A stretch of DNA of 64,000 nt from Ostreiculturibacter nitratireducens (GCF_032670585.1 NZ_JAVQHL010000003.1:372001-436000); one strand, 5' to 3'. Positions 26,431 to 34,460 are shown, counted from the first letter of the stretch. Translations and numbers: made by a program. The notes: generated by a model not told the origin, from the sequence alone.

Positions 26431-27072
26431 ATGAGAATCGCAATTCCCGTCGTCCTTACCGGCGCGCTCGCCCTTTCGGCCTGCACCGACACCTACGGCT
26501 CGGGTCAGCCCTCGAACGCACAATCCGGCGCCGTCGCCGGTGCCGTCATCGGCGGCCTGATCGGCGCGCAGAGCGACGATGACCGGCTGGCCAAGACGGC
26601 AGCGGGTGCGATCATCGGCGGCGCGATCGGCGGCGCCATCGGCACCCAGCTCGACCGCCAGCGTCGCGACCTTGAGCGCGATATCAGCAATGACCAGGTC
26701 CGCATCCAGAACACCGGCCGCGAACTGATCGTGACCATGCCCGAGGGGATCCTCTTCGCGACGGACAGCGCCGCCGTGCGGTCCGACCTGCGTGGCGATC
26801 TCTACGCACTTGCGGACAACCTGAACCAGTATCCGAACAGCACCATCGAAATCGTTGGCCACACGGACAACACTGGCTCGGCCGCGTATAACCAGGACCT
26901 GTCGGAACGTCGCGCCGCCGCGGTCGGCGCCATCCTGCGCAACGGCGGCGTCTCCGGCGGCCGGATCGTCACCTACGGTCGCGGCGAAAGCCAGCCGGTG
27001 GCTTCGAACCTGACGCCCGAGGGCCGGACCCTCAACCGGCGTGTGGAGATCATCATCCGTCCCAACGCCTGA
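26431..27072 (+). CDS. OmpA-family lipoprotein with glycine-zipper segment
   Basis: The 213-residue product has a lipoprotein signal with lipobox LSAC, a Gly/Ala-rich zipper (AVAGAVIGGLIGA and AIIGGAIGGAIG), and a C-terminal OmpA domain (about 105-213) with LFATDSAAVR, VGHTDNTGSAAYN and NRRVEIII. Such proteins sit in the outer membrane and bind peptidoglycan. ATG 26431 gives a standard lipoprotein signal; ATG 26419 adds four residues and is also possible. It is followed by a good terminator. Confidence 0.93.
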   Translation: MRIAIPVVLTGALALSACTDTYGSGQPSNAQSGAVAGAVIGGLIGAQSDDDRLAKTAAGAIIGGAIGGAIGTQLDRQRRDLERDISNDQVRIQNTGRELIVTMPEGILFATDSAAVRSDLRGDLYALADNLNQYPNSTIEIVGHTDNTGSAAYNQDLSERRAAAVGAILRNGGVSGGRIVTYGRGESQPVASNLTPEGRTLNRRVEIIIRPNA

Positions 27073-27095
27073 CGACAGATCGGGCCCAAAACACG

Positions 27096-27122
27096 AAGGC
27101 CGGGCGCACGCCCGGCCTTTTT
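27096..27122 (+). terminator. Terminator after the OmpA lipoprotein gene
   Basis: A 10-bp stem (AAGGCCGGGC / GCCCGGCCTT) with a 4-base loop is followed by a T run. It ends the lipoprotein transcript before the FadR-family regulator. Confidence 0.9.
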
Positions 27123-27175
27123 CGTTGTAATCACGGGATCGTGGTCATAAATCTTGGCCAGTTTTGGTGGAAGAA

Positions 27176-27946
27176 ATGCCGTTCCAGAAGGTCGAATCCG
27201 AAAAACTCTCTCAGGCCGTAGTGCGCCAGATCGAGCAGCTCATTCTCCAGGGCATTTTGCGCCCGGGCGAACGCCTGCCCTCTGAGAGGGAGCTGTCCGA
27301 ACGCTTTGGCGTGTCGCGCCCCTCGTTGCGGGAAGCCGTGGCAGAACTGCAGGAGGCCGGCCTGCTGACAACCCGGGCAGGTGCCGGGATCTTCGTCGCG
27401 GAGGTGCTGGGCTCCGCATTCTCGCCCGCGCTGATCCGCTTGTTCAGCCGGCATGACGAGGCCGTGTTCGATTATCTCTCCTTCCGCCGCGACATGGAGG
27501 GGCTGGCCGCCGAGCGCGCGGCGAAATTCGCCTCCGATACCGACCTTCAGGTCATAGGCGCGATCTTTGCGAAGATGGAAACCGCCCATGCCCGGCGCAG
27601 CCCAGATGTCGAATCCGGGCTCGATGCCGAATTCCACATGGCAATCATCGAGGCCAGCCACAACGTCGTCATGCTGCACATGATGCGGTCGATGTTCGAC
27701 ATGCTGCGCCACGGCGTCTTCTATAACCGTCAGATGCTGTTCCGCGTCCGCACGACGCGCAGCACGCTCCTGGATCAGCACCGCGCGATAAATGAAGCGC
27801 TGCAGGCGCGGGATCCGGCTGCCGCCCGTGCCGCGGTCGAAGCGCATCTCAGCTACATCGAGGACGAGCTTGCCGCCCAGCAGAAGGCCGATCGGAAGGA
27901 ATCCGTTGCACGCCTGAGGTTCGAACAGGAACGCCGCCGACTTTGA
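27176..27946 (+). CDS. GntR-family transcriptional regulator, FadR subfamily
   Basis: The 256-residue product has an N-terminal winged helix (about 10-75) with GILRPGERLPSERELSERFG and SRPSLREAVAELQEAGLL, and a C-terminal all-helical FCD ligand domain (about 95-230). The FCD Asp/His metal ligands are visible in LDAEFHMAIIEASHN. Such regulators respond to carboxylates such as lactate, pyruvate or glycolate. ATG 27176 follows GGTGGAAG; a TTG 12 bases earlier is possible. TGGTC and TTGGCCA half-sites just upstream may be an autoregulatory site. The controlled genes are not evident here. Confidence 0.93.
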   Translation: MPFQKVESEKLSQAVVRQIEQLILQGILRPGERLPSERELSERFGVSRPSLREAVAELQEAGLLTTRAGAGIFVAEVLGSAFSPALIRLFSRHDEAVFDYLSFRRDMEGLAAERAAKFASDTDLQVIGAIFAKMETAHARRSPDVESGLDAEFHMAIIEASHNVVMLHMMRSMFDMLRHGVFYNRQMLFRVRTTRSTLLDQHRAINEALQARDPAAARAAVEAHLSYIEDELAAQQKADRKESVARLRFEQERRRL

Positions 27947-27960
27947 TCCCTCAAAGCAAA

Positions 27961-27983
27961 GACCCGGCCGCTGGGGCCGGGTC
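27961..27983. terminator. Bidirectional terminator between the FadR regulator and the F0 operon
   Basis: A perfect 9-bp stem (GACCCGGCC / GGCCGGGTC) with a 5-base loop sits between convergent genes. The minus-strand side is followed by TTTGCTTT, so it best serves the ATP synthase operon, and it can also end the regulator transcript. Confidence 0.82.
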
Positions 27984-28013
27984 CTTGGTTTCTTTCAGTT
28001 CACCGCTTTCGCG

Positions 28014-28568
28014 TCAGTGCAGCTTGGCGCTGACTTCGGAAATCGCACCCTCGATCAGGGCAGCCTTCTCCGCGGCGCCGAGTTGCTTGGCGACAACGTC
28101 GCCAGCCGCCTGGGTCGCCACGGCGATCGCCCGGTCGCGGACTTCGCGGACGGCCGCAGCCTCGGCCGAAGCGATCTGGTCTTCCGCGGCGGCAAGACGC
28201 CGCGCGATCGAGGCCTTGAGGTCGGCTTTCGCCTGCTCGGCCGCATCGGTCGCTTCGCGCTTCGCCGTCTCGACGATCTTGTCGGCGAGTTCCTGGACTT
28301 CCTTGTGCTTGCGCTCGTAGGAGGCCAGGAGCGTCTGCGCCTCTTCGCGGATGCTGCGCGCTTCGTCCAGTTCCGACTTGATCGCGCTCGCACGCTTGTC
28401 GAGGAGCCCGCCAAGAAGCGAAGGCACCTTGAAATAGAACAGCACCGCGACGAAAAGCAGGAACGCGAGCGTCACCACAAAGTCGGTGTTGCGCAGCGAG
28501 AAGAAGGGGCCAGTGGCCGCCGCCGCCGGGGTCGCCGCGAGGACGAGGAGGAGGGAGAGCTTCTTCAT
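28014..28568 (-). CDS. atpF: ATP synthase F0 subunit b
   Basis: The 184-residue product is one of the two peripheral-stalk b-type subunits. After a hydrophobic, signal-peptide-like start (MKKLSLLLVLAATPAAAA) comes a membrane helix (FVVTLAFLLFVAVLFYF, about 30-46) and a long coiled coil (about 55-165) that reaches F1. The extra N-terminal hydrophobic segment is not in the E. coli protein. It is the last gene of the F0 operon and follows the b' gene by four bases. Confidence 0.95.
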   Translation of the reverse strand: MKKLSLLLVLAATPAAAATGPFFSLRNTDFVVTLAFLLFVAVLFYFKVPSLLGGLLDKRASAIKSELDEARSIREEAQTLLASYERKHKEVQELADKIVETAKREATDAAEQAKADLKASIARRLAAAEDQIASAEAAAVREVRDRAIAVATQAAGDVVAKQLGAAEKAALIEGAISEVSAKLH

Positions 28569-28572
28569 CGTC

Positions 28573-29169
28573 TCAACCTTTCATCCGCGCCGAGACCGCC
28601 GCGTCAACGGCTTTCTCGTCTACCTTGCCACCAAGCGCCGCGACCAGGGCCGCCGCCGTATCGCGCGCAACGGCGCCCACGGCTTCGACCGCACCGGCGC
28701 GGATCTCCGTGATCCGGGCCTCGGACTCGGCGGACCGCGCCGCGATCTCGGCATCGGCCTTGGCCGTCGCCGCATCGAGGTCGGCCTGGATGGCTGCACG
28801 CGCCTCGGCCACGATCTTCTGGGCCTCGGTGCGAGCGTCGGCGATCGCCTGGTTGTAGGCCTTCTCGGCCTCCTCGGCCTTCAGCTTCAGCTCTTCCGCC
28901 GCCGCGATGTCGTTGGTGATCGTGCTCTGCCGCTCGGCGAGAACGCCGGCGATGCGGGGGAGCGCGATGCGCGACAGCACGAAGTAGATGACGACAAGCG
29001 TCACCACCAGCCAGAAGATCTGGTTCGGGAAGGTCGCGAAGTCGAGTTGCGGCATGCCGGCGGATTCCGCCGCGTGCCCGGCAGCCTCGGCGGCATGGGT
29101 CACGGCTTCTCCTGCCGCCCCCGCCGCTTCAGTGGCGTGTTCCGCCGCCGCTTCGGTTTCAGTTGCCAT
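28573..29169 (-). CDS. atpX: ATP synthase F0 subunit b'
   Basis: The 198-residue product is the second, divergent b-type stalk subunit found in photosynthetic and many alphaproteobacterial lineages. An Ala/His/Glu-rich N-terminal segment (about 1-38) precedes the membrane helix (NQIFWLVVTLVVIYFVLS) and a coiled coil (about 70-185). I prefer ATG 29169 with GAGGTG upstream; a GTG nine bases earlier is in frame. It lies between atpE and atpF. Confidence 0.94.
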   Translation of the reverse strand: MATETEAAAEHATEAAGAAGEAVTHAAEAAGHAAESAGMPQLDFATFPNQIFWLVVTLVVIYFVLSRIALPRIAGVLAERQSTITNDIAAAEELKLKAEEAEKAYNQAIADARTEAQKIVAEARAAIQADLDAATAKADAEIAARSAESEARITEIRAGAVEAVGAVARDTAAALVAALGGKVDEKAVDAAVSARMKG

Positions 29170-29248
29170 GTCGGTCACCTCGGCCGTTTAAAACCCAGGG
29201 TGGGCGCCGAAAGGCCCCCACCCACGCGCAAGGAATGCCTTGCTGGGA

Positions 29249-29485
29249 TCAGACGGCGAACATCAGCAGAAGCGCGACGAGGAACGAGAAGATCCCGAGC
29301 GCTTCGGCAAAGGCGATGCCGATGAAGAGGGTAGCGGTCTGGCCGGCCGCGGCGGACGGGTTGCGCAGGGCGCCCGACAGGAAGTTGCCGGCAACGTTGC
29401 CCACACCGACGGCAGCCCCACCCATGCCCATGCAGGCAAGGCCGGCACCGATGTAAGCACCCATCTGAACGATATCGCCTTCCAT
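29249..29485 (-). CDS. atpE: ATP synthase F0 subunit c
   Basis: The 78-residue proteolipid forms the rotor ring. Two membrane helices flank the polar loop ALRNPSAAAGQ, and the proton-binding Glu lies in GIAFAEALGIFSFLVALLL. The Gly-rich first helix reads GAGLACMGMGGAAVGVGNV. ATG 29485 follows AAGGAG by 8 bases; a GTG nine bases upstream is in frame but overlaps the ribosome site. Length and sequence match Rhodobacter-type c subunits. Confidence 0.97.
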   Translation of the reverse strand: MEGDIVQMGAYIGAGLACMGMGGAAVGVGNVAGNFLSGALRNPSAAAGQTATLFIGIAFAEALGIFSFLVALLLMFAV

Positions 29486-29533
29486 ATTCGTCACTCCTTG
29501 ATTTGGAATTGGCTGAGATTTCGGTTCCCGACC

Positions 29534-30304
29534 TCAGTGGTGCGGATGCAGCGCATCCTTGAGGTAGACGCAGGTCAGGATGGTAAAGACGTAGGCCTGG
29601 ATGAAGGCCACGAGGATTTCGAGCCCGTACATCGCGGTGATCGCGACGATCGAGAGCGGGGTCACGGCGATGCCGATGCCCGAGAAGAGGACCAGGGGCG
29701 CGAAGGCCGCGAACACCTTGATCACCGCGTGGCCGGCCATCATGTTGCCGGCAAGTCGGATCGAGTGGCTGACCGGACGCACGAAGTACGAAATGACTTC
29801 GATGACCGCGAGGATCGGGCGCAGCGGCAGCGGCGCCGAGGAGACCCAGAAGAGCCCCAGGAAGTGAACGCCGTTCTTGACGAAGCCGACGATCGTCACC
29901 GTCAGGAACACGCCAACCGCCAGGATCGCCGTAACCGCGATGTGCGAGGTGGGCGTGAACGCCTTCGGCAGGAGGCCGAGGAAGTTCGAGAAGACGATGA
30001 AGAGGAAAAGCGTGAAGATGTAGGGGAAGAACTTGAGGCCGTCCTTGCCCGCGACATCCTCGACCATCTTGTGGATGAAGCCGTAGGCGAGTTCCGCAAC
30101 CGACTGGATCCGCGACGGGATGATCGCGCGGCCACGCGTGCCGATCACGAAGAGCAGGATGACCGCGACAGCCGCGACAGCCATCCAGAGCGTCGCGTTG
30201 GTCGGCGTGTACCAGGAAATCGCGTCACCGCCGAAAAGCGGCTTCACGATGAACTGGTCCATCGGGTGGAACACCAGGCCTTCGGCTTCAGCTTCAGTCG
30301 CCAC
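29534..30304 (-). CDS. atpB: ATP synthase F0 subunit a
   Basis: The 256-residue membrane protein forms the proton half-channels against the c ring. The essential Arg lies in SHSIRLAGNMMAGH, and the last helix has GLEILVAFIQAYVFTIL. It starts at GTG 30304 with AGAGGG upstream; the next ATG would remove 14 residues before the first helix. It follows atpI with only two bases between. Confidence 0.97.
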   Translation of the reverse strand: MATEAEAEGLVFHPMDQFIVKPLFGGDAISWYTPTNATLWMAVAAVAVILLFVIGTRGRAIIPSRIQSVAELAYGFIHKMVEDVAGKDGLKFFPYIFTLFLFIVFSNFLGLLPKAFTPTSHIAVTAILAVGVFLTVTIVGFVKNGVHFLGLFWVSSAPLPLRPILAVIEVISYFVRPVSHSIRLAGNMMAGHAVIKVFAAFAPLVLFSGIGIAVTPLSIVAITAMYGLEILVAFIQAYVFTILTCVYLKDALHPHH

Positions 30305-30306
30305 GT

Positions 30307-30636
30307 TCAGTCCCTCTCGTCGCCGGGGCCCTGCCCCGTTTCTCTTCCGCCCTGGAATTCGGAGGCGGTGCGAAGCATCGTCTTCACCCCGGCCGCGAAG
30401 CCCAGCAATGTGAACAGCACCAGCAGGAACGGCATGGTCCCGAAGACCGTGTCGAGCCCGTACCCGATGCCAAAGCCGATCCCGAGACCCGAAACCAGCT
30501 CGATAACCATGCGCCAGCCCTGGCTGGCCGCAGTGTAGTGCTCGTCCTTCGGGGGCTTCGGCTGCTGCGCCCGCTTGGCCTCCGCGATCCGTTCTTCAAG
30601 CGCCTTCAGACGCTCTTGATCGGGTTCTTCGGCCAT
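30307..30636 (-). CDS. atpI: ATP synthase assembly protein AtpI
   Basis: The 109-residue product has a charged N-terminal coil (about 1-40) and two membrane helices (about 50-90) around GLGIGFGIGYGLD and PFLLVLFTLLGFAAGV. AtpI helps c-ring assembly and may carry Mg2+ for the complex. ATG 30636 follows a G-rich ribosome site. It is the first gene of the F0 operon, 23-30 bases after the predicted transcription start. Confidence 0.92.
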   Translation of the reverse strand: MAEEPDQERLKALEERIAEAKRAQQPKPPKDEHYTAASQGWRMVIELVSGLGIGFGIGYGLDTVFGTMPFLLVLFTLLGFAAGVKTMLRTASEFQGGRETGQGPGDERD

Positions 30637-30665
30637 CCGGAACGCCCCCTTGGACAGTCGACGGG

Positions 30666-30694
30666 TTGTTAGAACCGCTAGGGGCATGAGTCAA
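30666..30694 (-). promoter_or_regulatory. Sigma70-type promoter of the F0 operon
   Basis: On the minus strand TTGACT (30694-30689) and TAACAA (30671-30666) are separated by exactly 17 bases. The start point would fall near 30659, about 23 bases before atpI. The -35 is close to the TTGAC seen in rhodobacterial housekeeping promoters. Confidence 0.68.
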
Positions 30695-30817
30695 GGCGCG
30701 TCTGCCGACGCAAGATTCGCGTCAAGTATCTGATAACAAGTAAATTTCATATTCTCTCGAACTCGAGCGGGAGCGATTTCCTTTGCCGCGCGGCCCTCGG
30801 GCCCCGGTTTTCGATAT

Positions 30818-30833
30818 TCAACCGACAGGTTGA
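30818..30833 (+). promoter_or_regulatory. Putative ArsR-family operator overlapping a -35 element
   Basis: TCAACC-GACA-GGTTGA is a perfect 6-bp dyad 31 bases before the ArsR-family start. A TTGACG (30830-30835) overlaps its right arm, so binding would block polymerase. This is the usual autoregulatory layout for ArsR repressors. Confidence 0.5.
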
Positions 30834-30864
30834 CGATTTTTCCGTCCGGGCGCAGAGAGTACGC

Positions 30865-31248
30865 ATGGATACGCCCCAGGATCCCGCGCTCGACGCGATC
30901 TTCGCCGCCCTCGCCGACCCGACGCGGCGGACGATCCTCGTCATGCTTCTTGAAGACGACATGGCGGTGACGGACGTAGCCGAGCCCTTCGACATCTCGC
31001 TGGCGGCGATTTCGAAACACCTCTCCGTCCTCGCCGATGCAGGCCTGATCAGCCAGGAACGGCGCGGGCGGGTCAAGTGGTGCAAGCTCGAACCTGACGC
31101 GATGCGCGTGGCTTCGGTCTGGATGCAGGGTTTCGGCCAGTTCGAGGGGCTGGACTACGACGCCTTCGAACGGTTCCTGGAGGCGGAGCTGACCGAGGAC
31201 GGCGATCTTCCGATGCTCCTGGGCGAAGATTCCCTGCCGGAAACGTGA
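30865..31248 (+). CDS. ArsR-family transcriptional regulator
   Basis: The 127-residue product has a winged helix (about 10-85) with ALADPTRRTILVMLLEDD and ISLAAISKHLSVLADAGLI. The classic metal ligands ELCVCDL are absent, so it is not an arsenic or cadmium sensor of the usual type; it resembles the ArsR subgroup next to SRPBCC/DfsB-like proteins. It is divergent from the F0 operon. Its neighbour downstream is on the opposite strand. Confidence 0.9.
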   Translation: MDTPQDPALDAIFAALADPTRRTILVMLLEDDMAVTDVAEPFDISLAAISKHLSVLADAGLISQERRGRVKWCKLEPDAMRVASVWMQGFGQFEGLDYDAFERFLEAELTEDGDLPMLLGEDSLPET

Positions 31249-31257
31249 CGCGCCGGA

Positions 31258-31761
31258 CTAGGCCGCGCCCGAGTGTTCCTTCAGGATCTGCCGGATCGCC
31301 TTGCGCGCCGACCGGTAATGGCTCGCTCCCGTCGCCTCGGCCCAGCGGCCGAGCGTCCAGTCCTCCATCCAGTCGTAGAGCCTCTTTCCGTAGAGGGCGG
31401 ATTCCTCGCTTTCCGTGACAAGCGTGACGAGACGCTCATGCGCCGCCTCGAGCTCCGCCTTGACCTCGTCCCAGCCGCGCGCGCGTGAATCCTTGCGGAC
31501 CTTGGCGTTGTAGGTCTTGAGGTCCGTCCACTTGTGGCCAGCGGCCGGTTTGTGGACGACCCGCCCCGCCTTGCCGTCCTCGTACCACTTCAGAAGCAAT
31601 TCGACCCAATGCGCCCGCTGCGCGATCGTGTCCTTGATGGATATGCCGTCGTCGCCCGTCTCGGCAGCCACGGTTTCCGGGATTCCGGCGATCAGGTCGC
31701 GGAGTTTCCGGTATTCGGACTTCGTGAGGGCCAGAAGCTCTTGCTTGGTCTGGGCCGCCAT
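31258..31761 (-). CDS. ClbS/DfsB-family four-helix bundle protein
   Basis: The 167-residue product is all-helical, with SIKDTIAQRAHWVELLLKWY and HKPAAGHKWTDLKTYN typical of the ClbS/DfsB (DUF1706) family. Related ClbS protects against colibactin by hydrolysing its cyclopropane, and DfsB is a bacillithiol-transferase-like protein; what this copy acts on is unknown. ATG 31761 is chosen because similarity begins at MAAQTKQELL; the open frame further upstream runs antisense. It converges with the ArsR gene. Confidence 0.87.
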   Translation of the reverse strand: MAAQTKQELLALTKSEYRKLRDLIAGIPETVAAETGDDGISIKDTIAQRAHWVELLLKWYEDGKAGRVVHKPAAGHKWTDLKTYNAKVRKDSRARGWDEVKAELEAAHERLVTLVTESEESALYGKRLYDWMEDWTLGRWAEATGASHYRSARKAIRQILKEHSGAA

Positions 31762-31826
31762 CGCGCCCTCCGTTCGCGTCGTCGCCTCAGGGTGTGCACA
31801 AGCGGTGCCACCTGCATTGATCCCGG

Positions 31827-32723
31827 TCAAGCGGGCGTGTCGTTCTTCAGGAGCATCAGGAGCGCGATGACCGTCAGCCCGATGCCGCCCAGGACGAGCC
31901 CGCCGGGCGCGCCCTTGCCGAGGGCGATTTCCCAGACGATGACCCAGGATGGCGTGAGATAGGTATAGGCCATGACCTTGGCCGAGGGGAGTCTCAGCGT
32001 CGCGTACTGCAGGATGACGAAGGTCGCCGCGCTCGCGAAGATGGATATGTAGAGAAGCGTGATCCAGACGATCAGGGGCAACTCCGCCCACTCCGTCGCG
32101 GCGAGATCGCCCCAGCCATATGCGGTGAGGATGACGCCGCCCGCGACCAGCATTCCGAAGGTGAAGACGACGGGGGACTCGCCCCGGTTCAGCCGCCGGA
32201 CCAGCGGCGTGTAGACCGCGTGTGCGACGCAGCCGAAGAAATAGATGACCTCTCCACGCCCGACCTCGAACCGCAGCAGCGCCGCGAGGTCGGCGCGGAA
32301 GATCACCCAGAGCGCGCCGCTCGCGCCGACGGCAAGCGCAAGAGCCATTCGCGGCGTCATCATCTGGCGCAGGAGCAGCCAGGCGAAGCCTGCGGCCATG
32401 ACTGGCGTCAGCGTGAACACCGCGGCGGCTGAGACCGCCGGCGCGGTCTTCAGCCCTTCGAACATCAGGACGAAGTAGACCCCGAAGGTCCCGCCCAGCG
32501 CGAGATAGCGCCAGGGCGCGGCGAAATCGCCCCGGCGGATGCCCTTGGTGGCGAGAGCCACCGAGCCGATGATTGCCGCCGCGATCCAGAACCGGATTGC
32601 GGTGAGCGCGGCTGGCGCGATCAGGTTCGCCGCCATCGTGCCGAGCGAGAACGACCCCGCGACGAGGGCAGAGAAGAGAAGCATCGCGAGATGCCCGCGC
32701 GCGGGCTGGGAAAGGGCGCCCAA
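31827..32723 (-). CDS. DMT-superfamily transporter (EamA type)
   Basis: The 298-residue product has ten membrane helices in two EamA repeats (about 12-145 and 160-295), with PAALTAIRFWIAAAI and LTPSWVIVWEIALGKG. It probably exports metabolites or amino acids. The best start is TTG 32723 (GALSQPARGHLAM follows), preceded by GGGGGATA and only two bases after the stop of the LysR gene; ATG 32684 would give a shorter but still plausible protein. Abutment implies co-transcription with the LysR regulator. Confidence 0.88.
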   Translation of the reverse strand: MGALSQPARGHLAMLLFSALVAGSFSLGTMAANLIAPAALTAIRFWIAAAIIGSVALATKGIRRGDFAAPWRYLALGGTFGVYFVLMFEGLKTAPAVSAAAVFTLTPVMAAGFAWLLLRQMMTPRMALALAVGASGALWVIFRADLAALLRFEVGRGEVIYFFGCVAHAVYTPLVRRLNRGESPVVFTFGMLVAGGVILTAYGWGDLAATEWAELPLIVWITLLYISIFASAATFVILQYATLRLPSAKVMAYTYLTPSWVIVWEIALGKGAPGGLVLGGIGLTVIALLMLLKNDTPA

Positions 32724-32725
32724 TC

Positions 32726-33610
32726 CTATCCCCCGTCGCAGGTGGCGCGCGCGTCTTCCTTGAGCGCGGTGAGAAACGCCTGCACCTTCGGCGTGCGGTG
32801 CAGGTCCACATGGGTGACGAGCCAGAGCATCGAGGCCCATTCGGCGCGCGGCGGAAGAACCTCGATCAGGTCCGTGCGGGGCGGCAGGACCGGCAGGAAA
32901 CCCAGCCCCACGCCCGCAGCGACGGCATCGGCCCGCGCCTCGGCGTCGTTCGAGCGGAACACGATCCGGTCCGACGACACGCGCCCGGTGAGCCAGCGGT
33001 AGAAGGGCGCGCGGGCCTCCTCGCTTTCGCTCGCGATGAACCTGTGGCCGGCAAGATCGCCCTCGGACTGCGGGAGGCCGTGGGTATCGGCGTAGGCATG
33101 CGAAGCGTAAAGCGCCACCCGGAACTCGGCGAGCGGCTGGACCACGTTGTCGGGCTCCTGCGGCTTCGCGCCGGCGCGGATGGCGACATGCGCCTCGCCG
33201 TATTCGAGCCGGAACAGCCGGGTGTCGGTGACGTAGCGCACCGTCAGGTCCGGATGCGCGGCCTGAAGGCGCGCGAGCGTCGGGGTGACGAGGACCGAAA
33301 GCCCCGGCAGCGACGTGACGATGAGTTCGCCCTTCATCGCGCTGCCCGCGCCGGAAAGGCGCGCGGCGAGTTGTGAGAACTGGTCGTCGGTCGCCTGCGC
33401 GACGGTCAGAAGCTCGCGCCCCGCCTCGGTCGGGGTGTATCCGCGCGCGTGCCGCTGGAAAAGCTTGACGCCAAGCCGTTCCTCAAGTGCGTCCACGTGG
33501 CGGATGACAGTGGCGTGGTGCACGCCAAGCACCTCGGCCGCGCCGGACACGGTGCCGACACGCGCCACCTGGTAGGCAGTGCGTACTTCGTCCCAGTTGC
33601 TCAGAGGCAT
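32726..33610 (-). CDS. LysR-family transcriptional regulator
   Basis: The 294-residue product has the N-terminal helix-turn-helix (about 5-64: GTVSGAAEVLGVHHATVIRH and RLGVKLFQRHARGYTPTEAG) and a substrate-binding domain (about 90-285). It is divergent from the azoreductase gene across 102 bases with a dyad, and is followed at once by an EamA transporter. Either could be its target. The inducer is unknown. Confidence 0.93.
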   Translation of the reverse strand: MPLSNWDEVRTAYQVARVGTVSGAAEVLGVHHATVIRHVDALEERLGVKLFQRHARGYTPTEAGRELLTVAQATDDQFSQLAARLSGAGSAMKGELIVTSLPGLSVLVTPTLARLQAAHPDLTVRYVTDTRLFRLEYGEAHVAIRAGAKPQEPDNVVQPLAEFRVALYASHAYADTHGLPQSEGDLAGHRFIASESEEARAPFYRWLTGRVSSDRIVFRSNDAEARADAVAAGVGLGFLPVLPPRTDLIEVLPPRAEWASMLWLVTHVDLHRTPKVQAFLTALKEDARATCDGG

Positions 33611-33628
33611 GCTTCTGTGCGCCAGCTA

Positions 33629-33656
33629 ACAATTTGAGTGCGATTATCTGAATTGT
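33629..33656. promoter_or_regulatory. Inverted repeat between LysR and azoR, candidate operator
   Basis: ACAATT-N16-AATTGT is a perfect 6-bp dyad in the centre of the 102-base divergent gap and is notably AT-rich against its surroundings. LysR regulators usually bind such interrupted dyads in the region they share with a divergent target. Confidence 0.45.
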
Positions 33657-33712
33657 GTTCATTCGCGCAAGGCACAAAGTCTGACCGGTACCCACTCAAA
33701 GGAGCTACTGAC

Positions 33713-34303
33713 ATGACCAGCATCCTGCGCATCGACGCATCCATCAAGAGCGAAGGCTCCGTTTCCCGCACGCTCACCGACCGCATCATCGGGCGGCTGC
33801 AAGCGACGCATCCCGGCGCCACGGTGACCGTCCGCGACCTGTCGGAGGGCGTGCCCCAGATCGACGGAAACTGGATCGGGGCGGTGTTCACTCCGGCCGA
33901 AAAGCGGACACCTGAGCAGGCGAGGATCGCCGCATACTCCGACGCCTTTCTCGCCGAGGTGAAGGCCGCCGATATCCTGGTGATCGGCATGCCCGTCTAC
34001 AATTTCGGCGTGCCGGCGCAGCTGAAAAGCTGGATCGACCATCTGGCGCGCAAGGGCGAGACCTTCGTCTACACGGACAAGGGGCCGGTCGGCCTTTTGA
34101 CCGGGAAGCGCGCGATCGTGGCGATGGCCTCGGACGGCACCAAGATCGGCTCGGACATCGATTTCGCGTCGGGGTATATCCGGCACATGCTGGGCTTCTT
34201 CGGCATAACGGAAGTCGAATTCATCGCCGCCGACGCGATGGTCTTCAACCCCGAGGAGACGCTCAAGGCGGCGGAAGCCGCCGTCGAGAAGCTCGCCGCC
34301 TGA
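33713..34303 (+). CDS. azoR: FMN-dependent NADH:quinone/azo reductase
   Basis: The 196-residue product is a flavodoxin-fold oxidoreductase with the FMN contact MPVYNFGVPAQLKSWIDH and the phosphate loop SIKSEGSVSR. It reduces quinones and azo compounds by two electrons and protects against electrophiles. AAAGGAG lies nine bases before ATG 33713. It is divergent from a LysR regulator and is followed by a terminator-like hairpin. Confidence 0.94.
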   Translation: MTSILRIDASIKSEGSVSRTLTDRIIGRLQATHPGATVTVRDLSEGVPQIDGNWIGAVFTPAEKRTPEQARIAAYSDAFLAEVKAADILVIGMPVYNFGVPAQLKSWIDHLARKGETFVYTDKGPVGLLTGKRAIVAMASDGTKIGSDIDFASGYIRHMLGFFGITEVEFIAADAMVFNPEETLKAAEAAVEKLAA

Positions 34304-34318
34304 GTTCATGCGAGATCG

Positions 34319-34343
34319 GCGGGCCCCGCGGAAGGGCCCGCTT
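34319..34343 (+). terminator. Terminator-like hairpin after azoR
   Basis: A perfect 8-bp stem (GCGGGCCC / GGGCCCGC) with a 7-base loop starts 15 bases after the azoR stop. Only two T follow, so it may be a weak or Rho-assisted terminator. Confidence 0.6.
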
Positions 34344-34431
34344 GACTCGCAGCCCCTTTCCAGCCTAAACGGCCCCTCAATTCCCGGAGGCCTCAAAGCT
34401 TCCGGTCCCATCGCCATTGTGCGGGGATCGA

Positions 34432-34460
34432 CACCAGTCAGCGCGTTGCGCCCACTGGTG
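34432..34460 (+). ncRNA. Nested hairpin in the ffh leader, unassigned
   Basis: CACCAGT (34432-34438) and ACTGGTG (34454-34460) form a perfect 7-bp stem enclosing a second GCGC-GTT-GCGC hairpin (34441-34451). It lies 67 bases before ffh. No T run follows, so it is not a standard terminator. It could be a leader structure or part of a small RNA; the conserved SRP RNA tetraloop region is not present. Confidence 0.3.
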
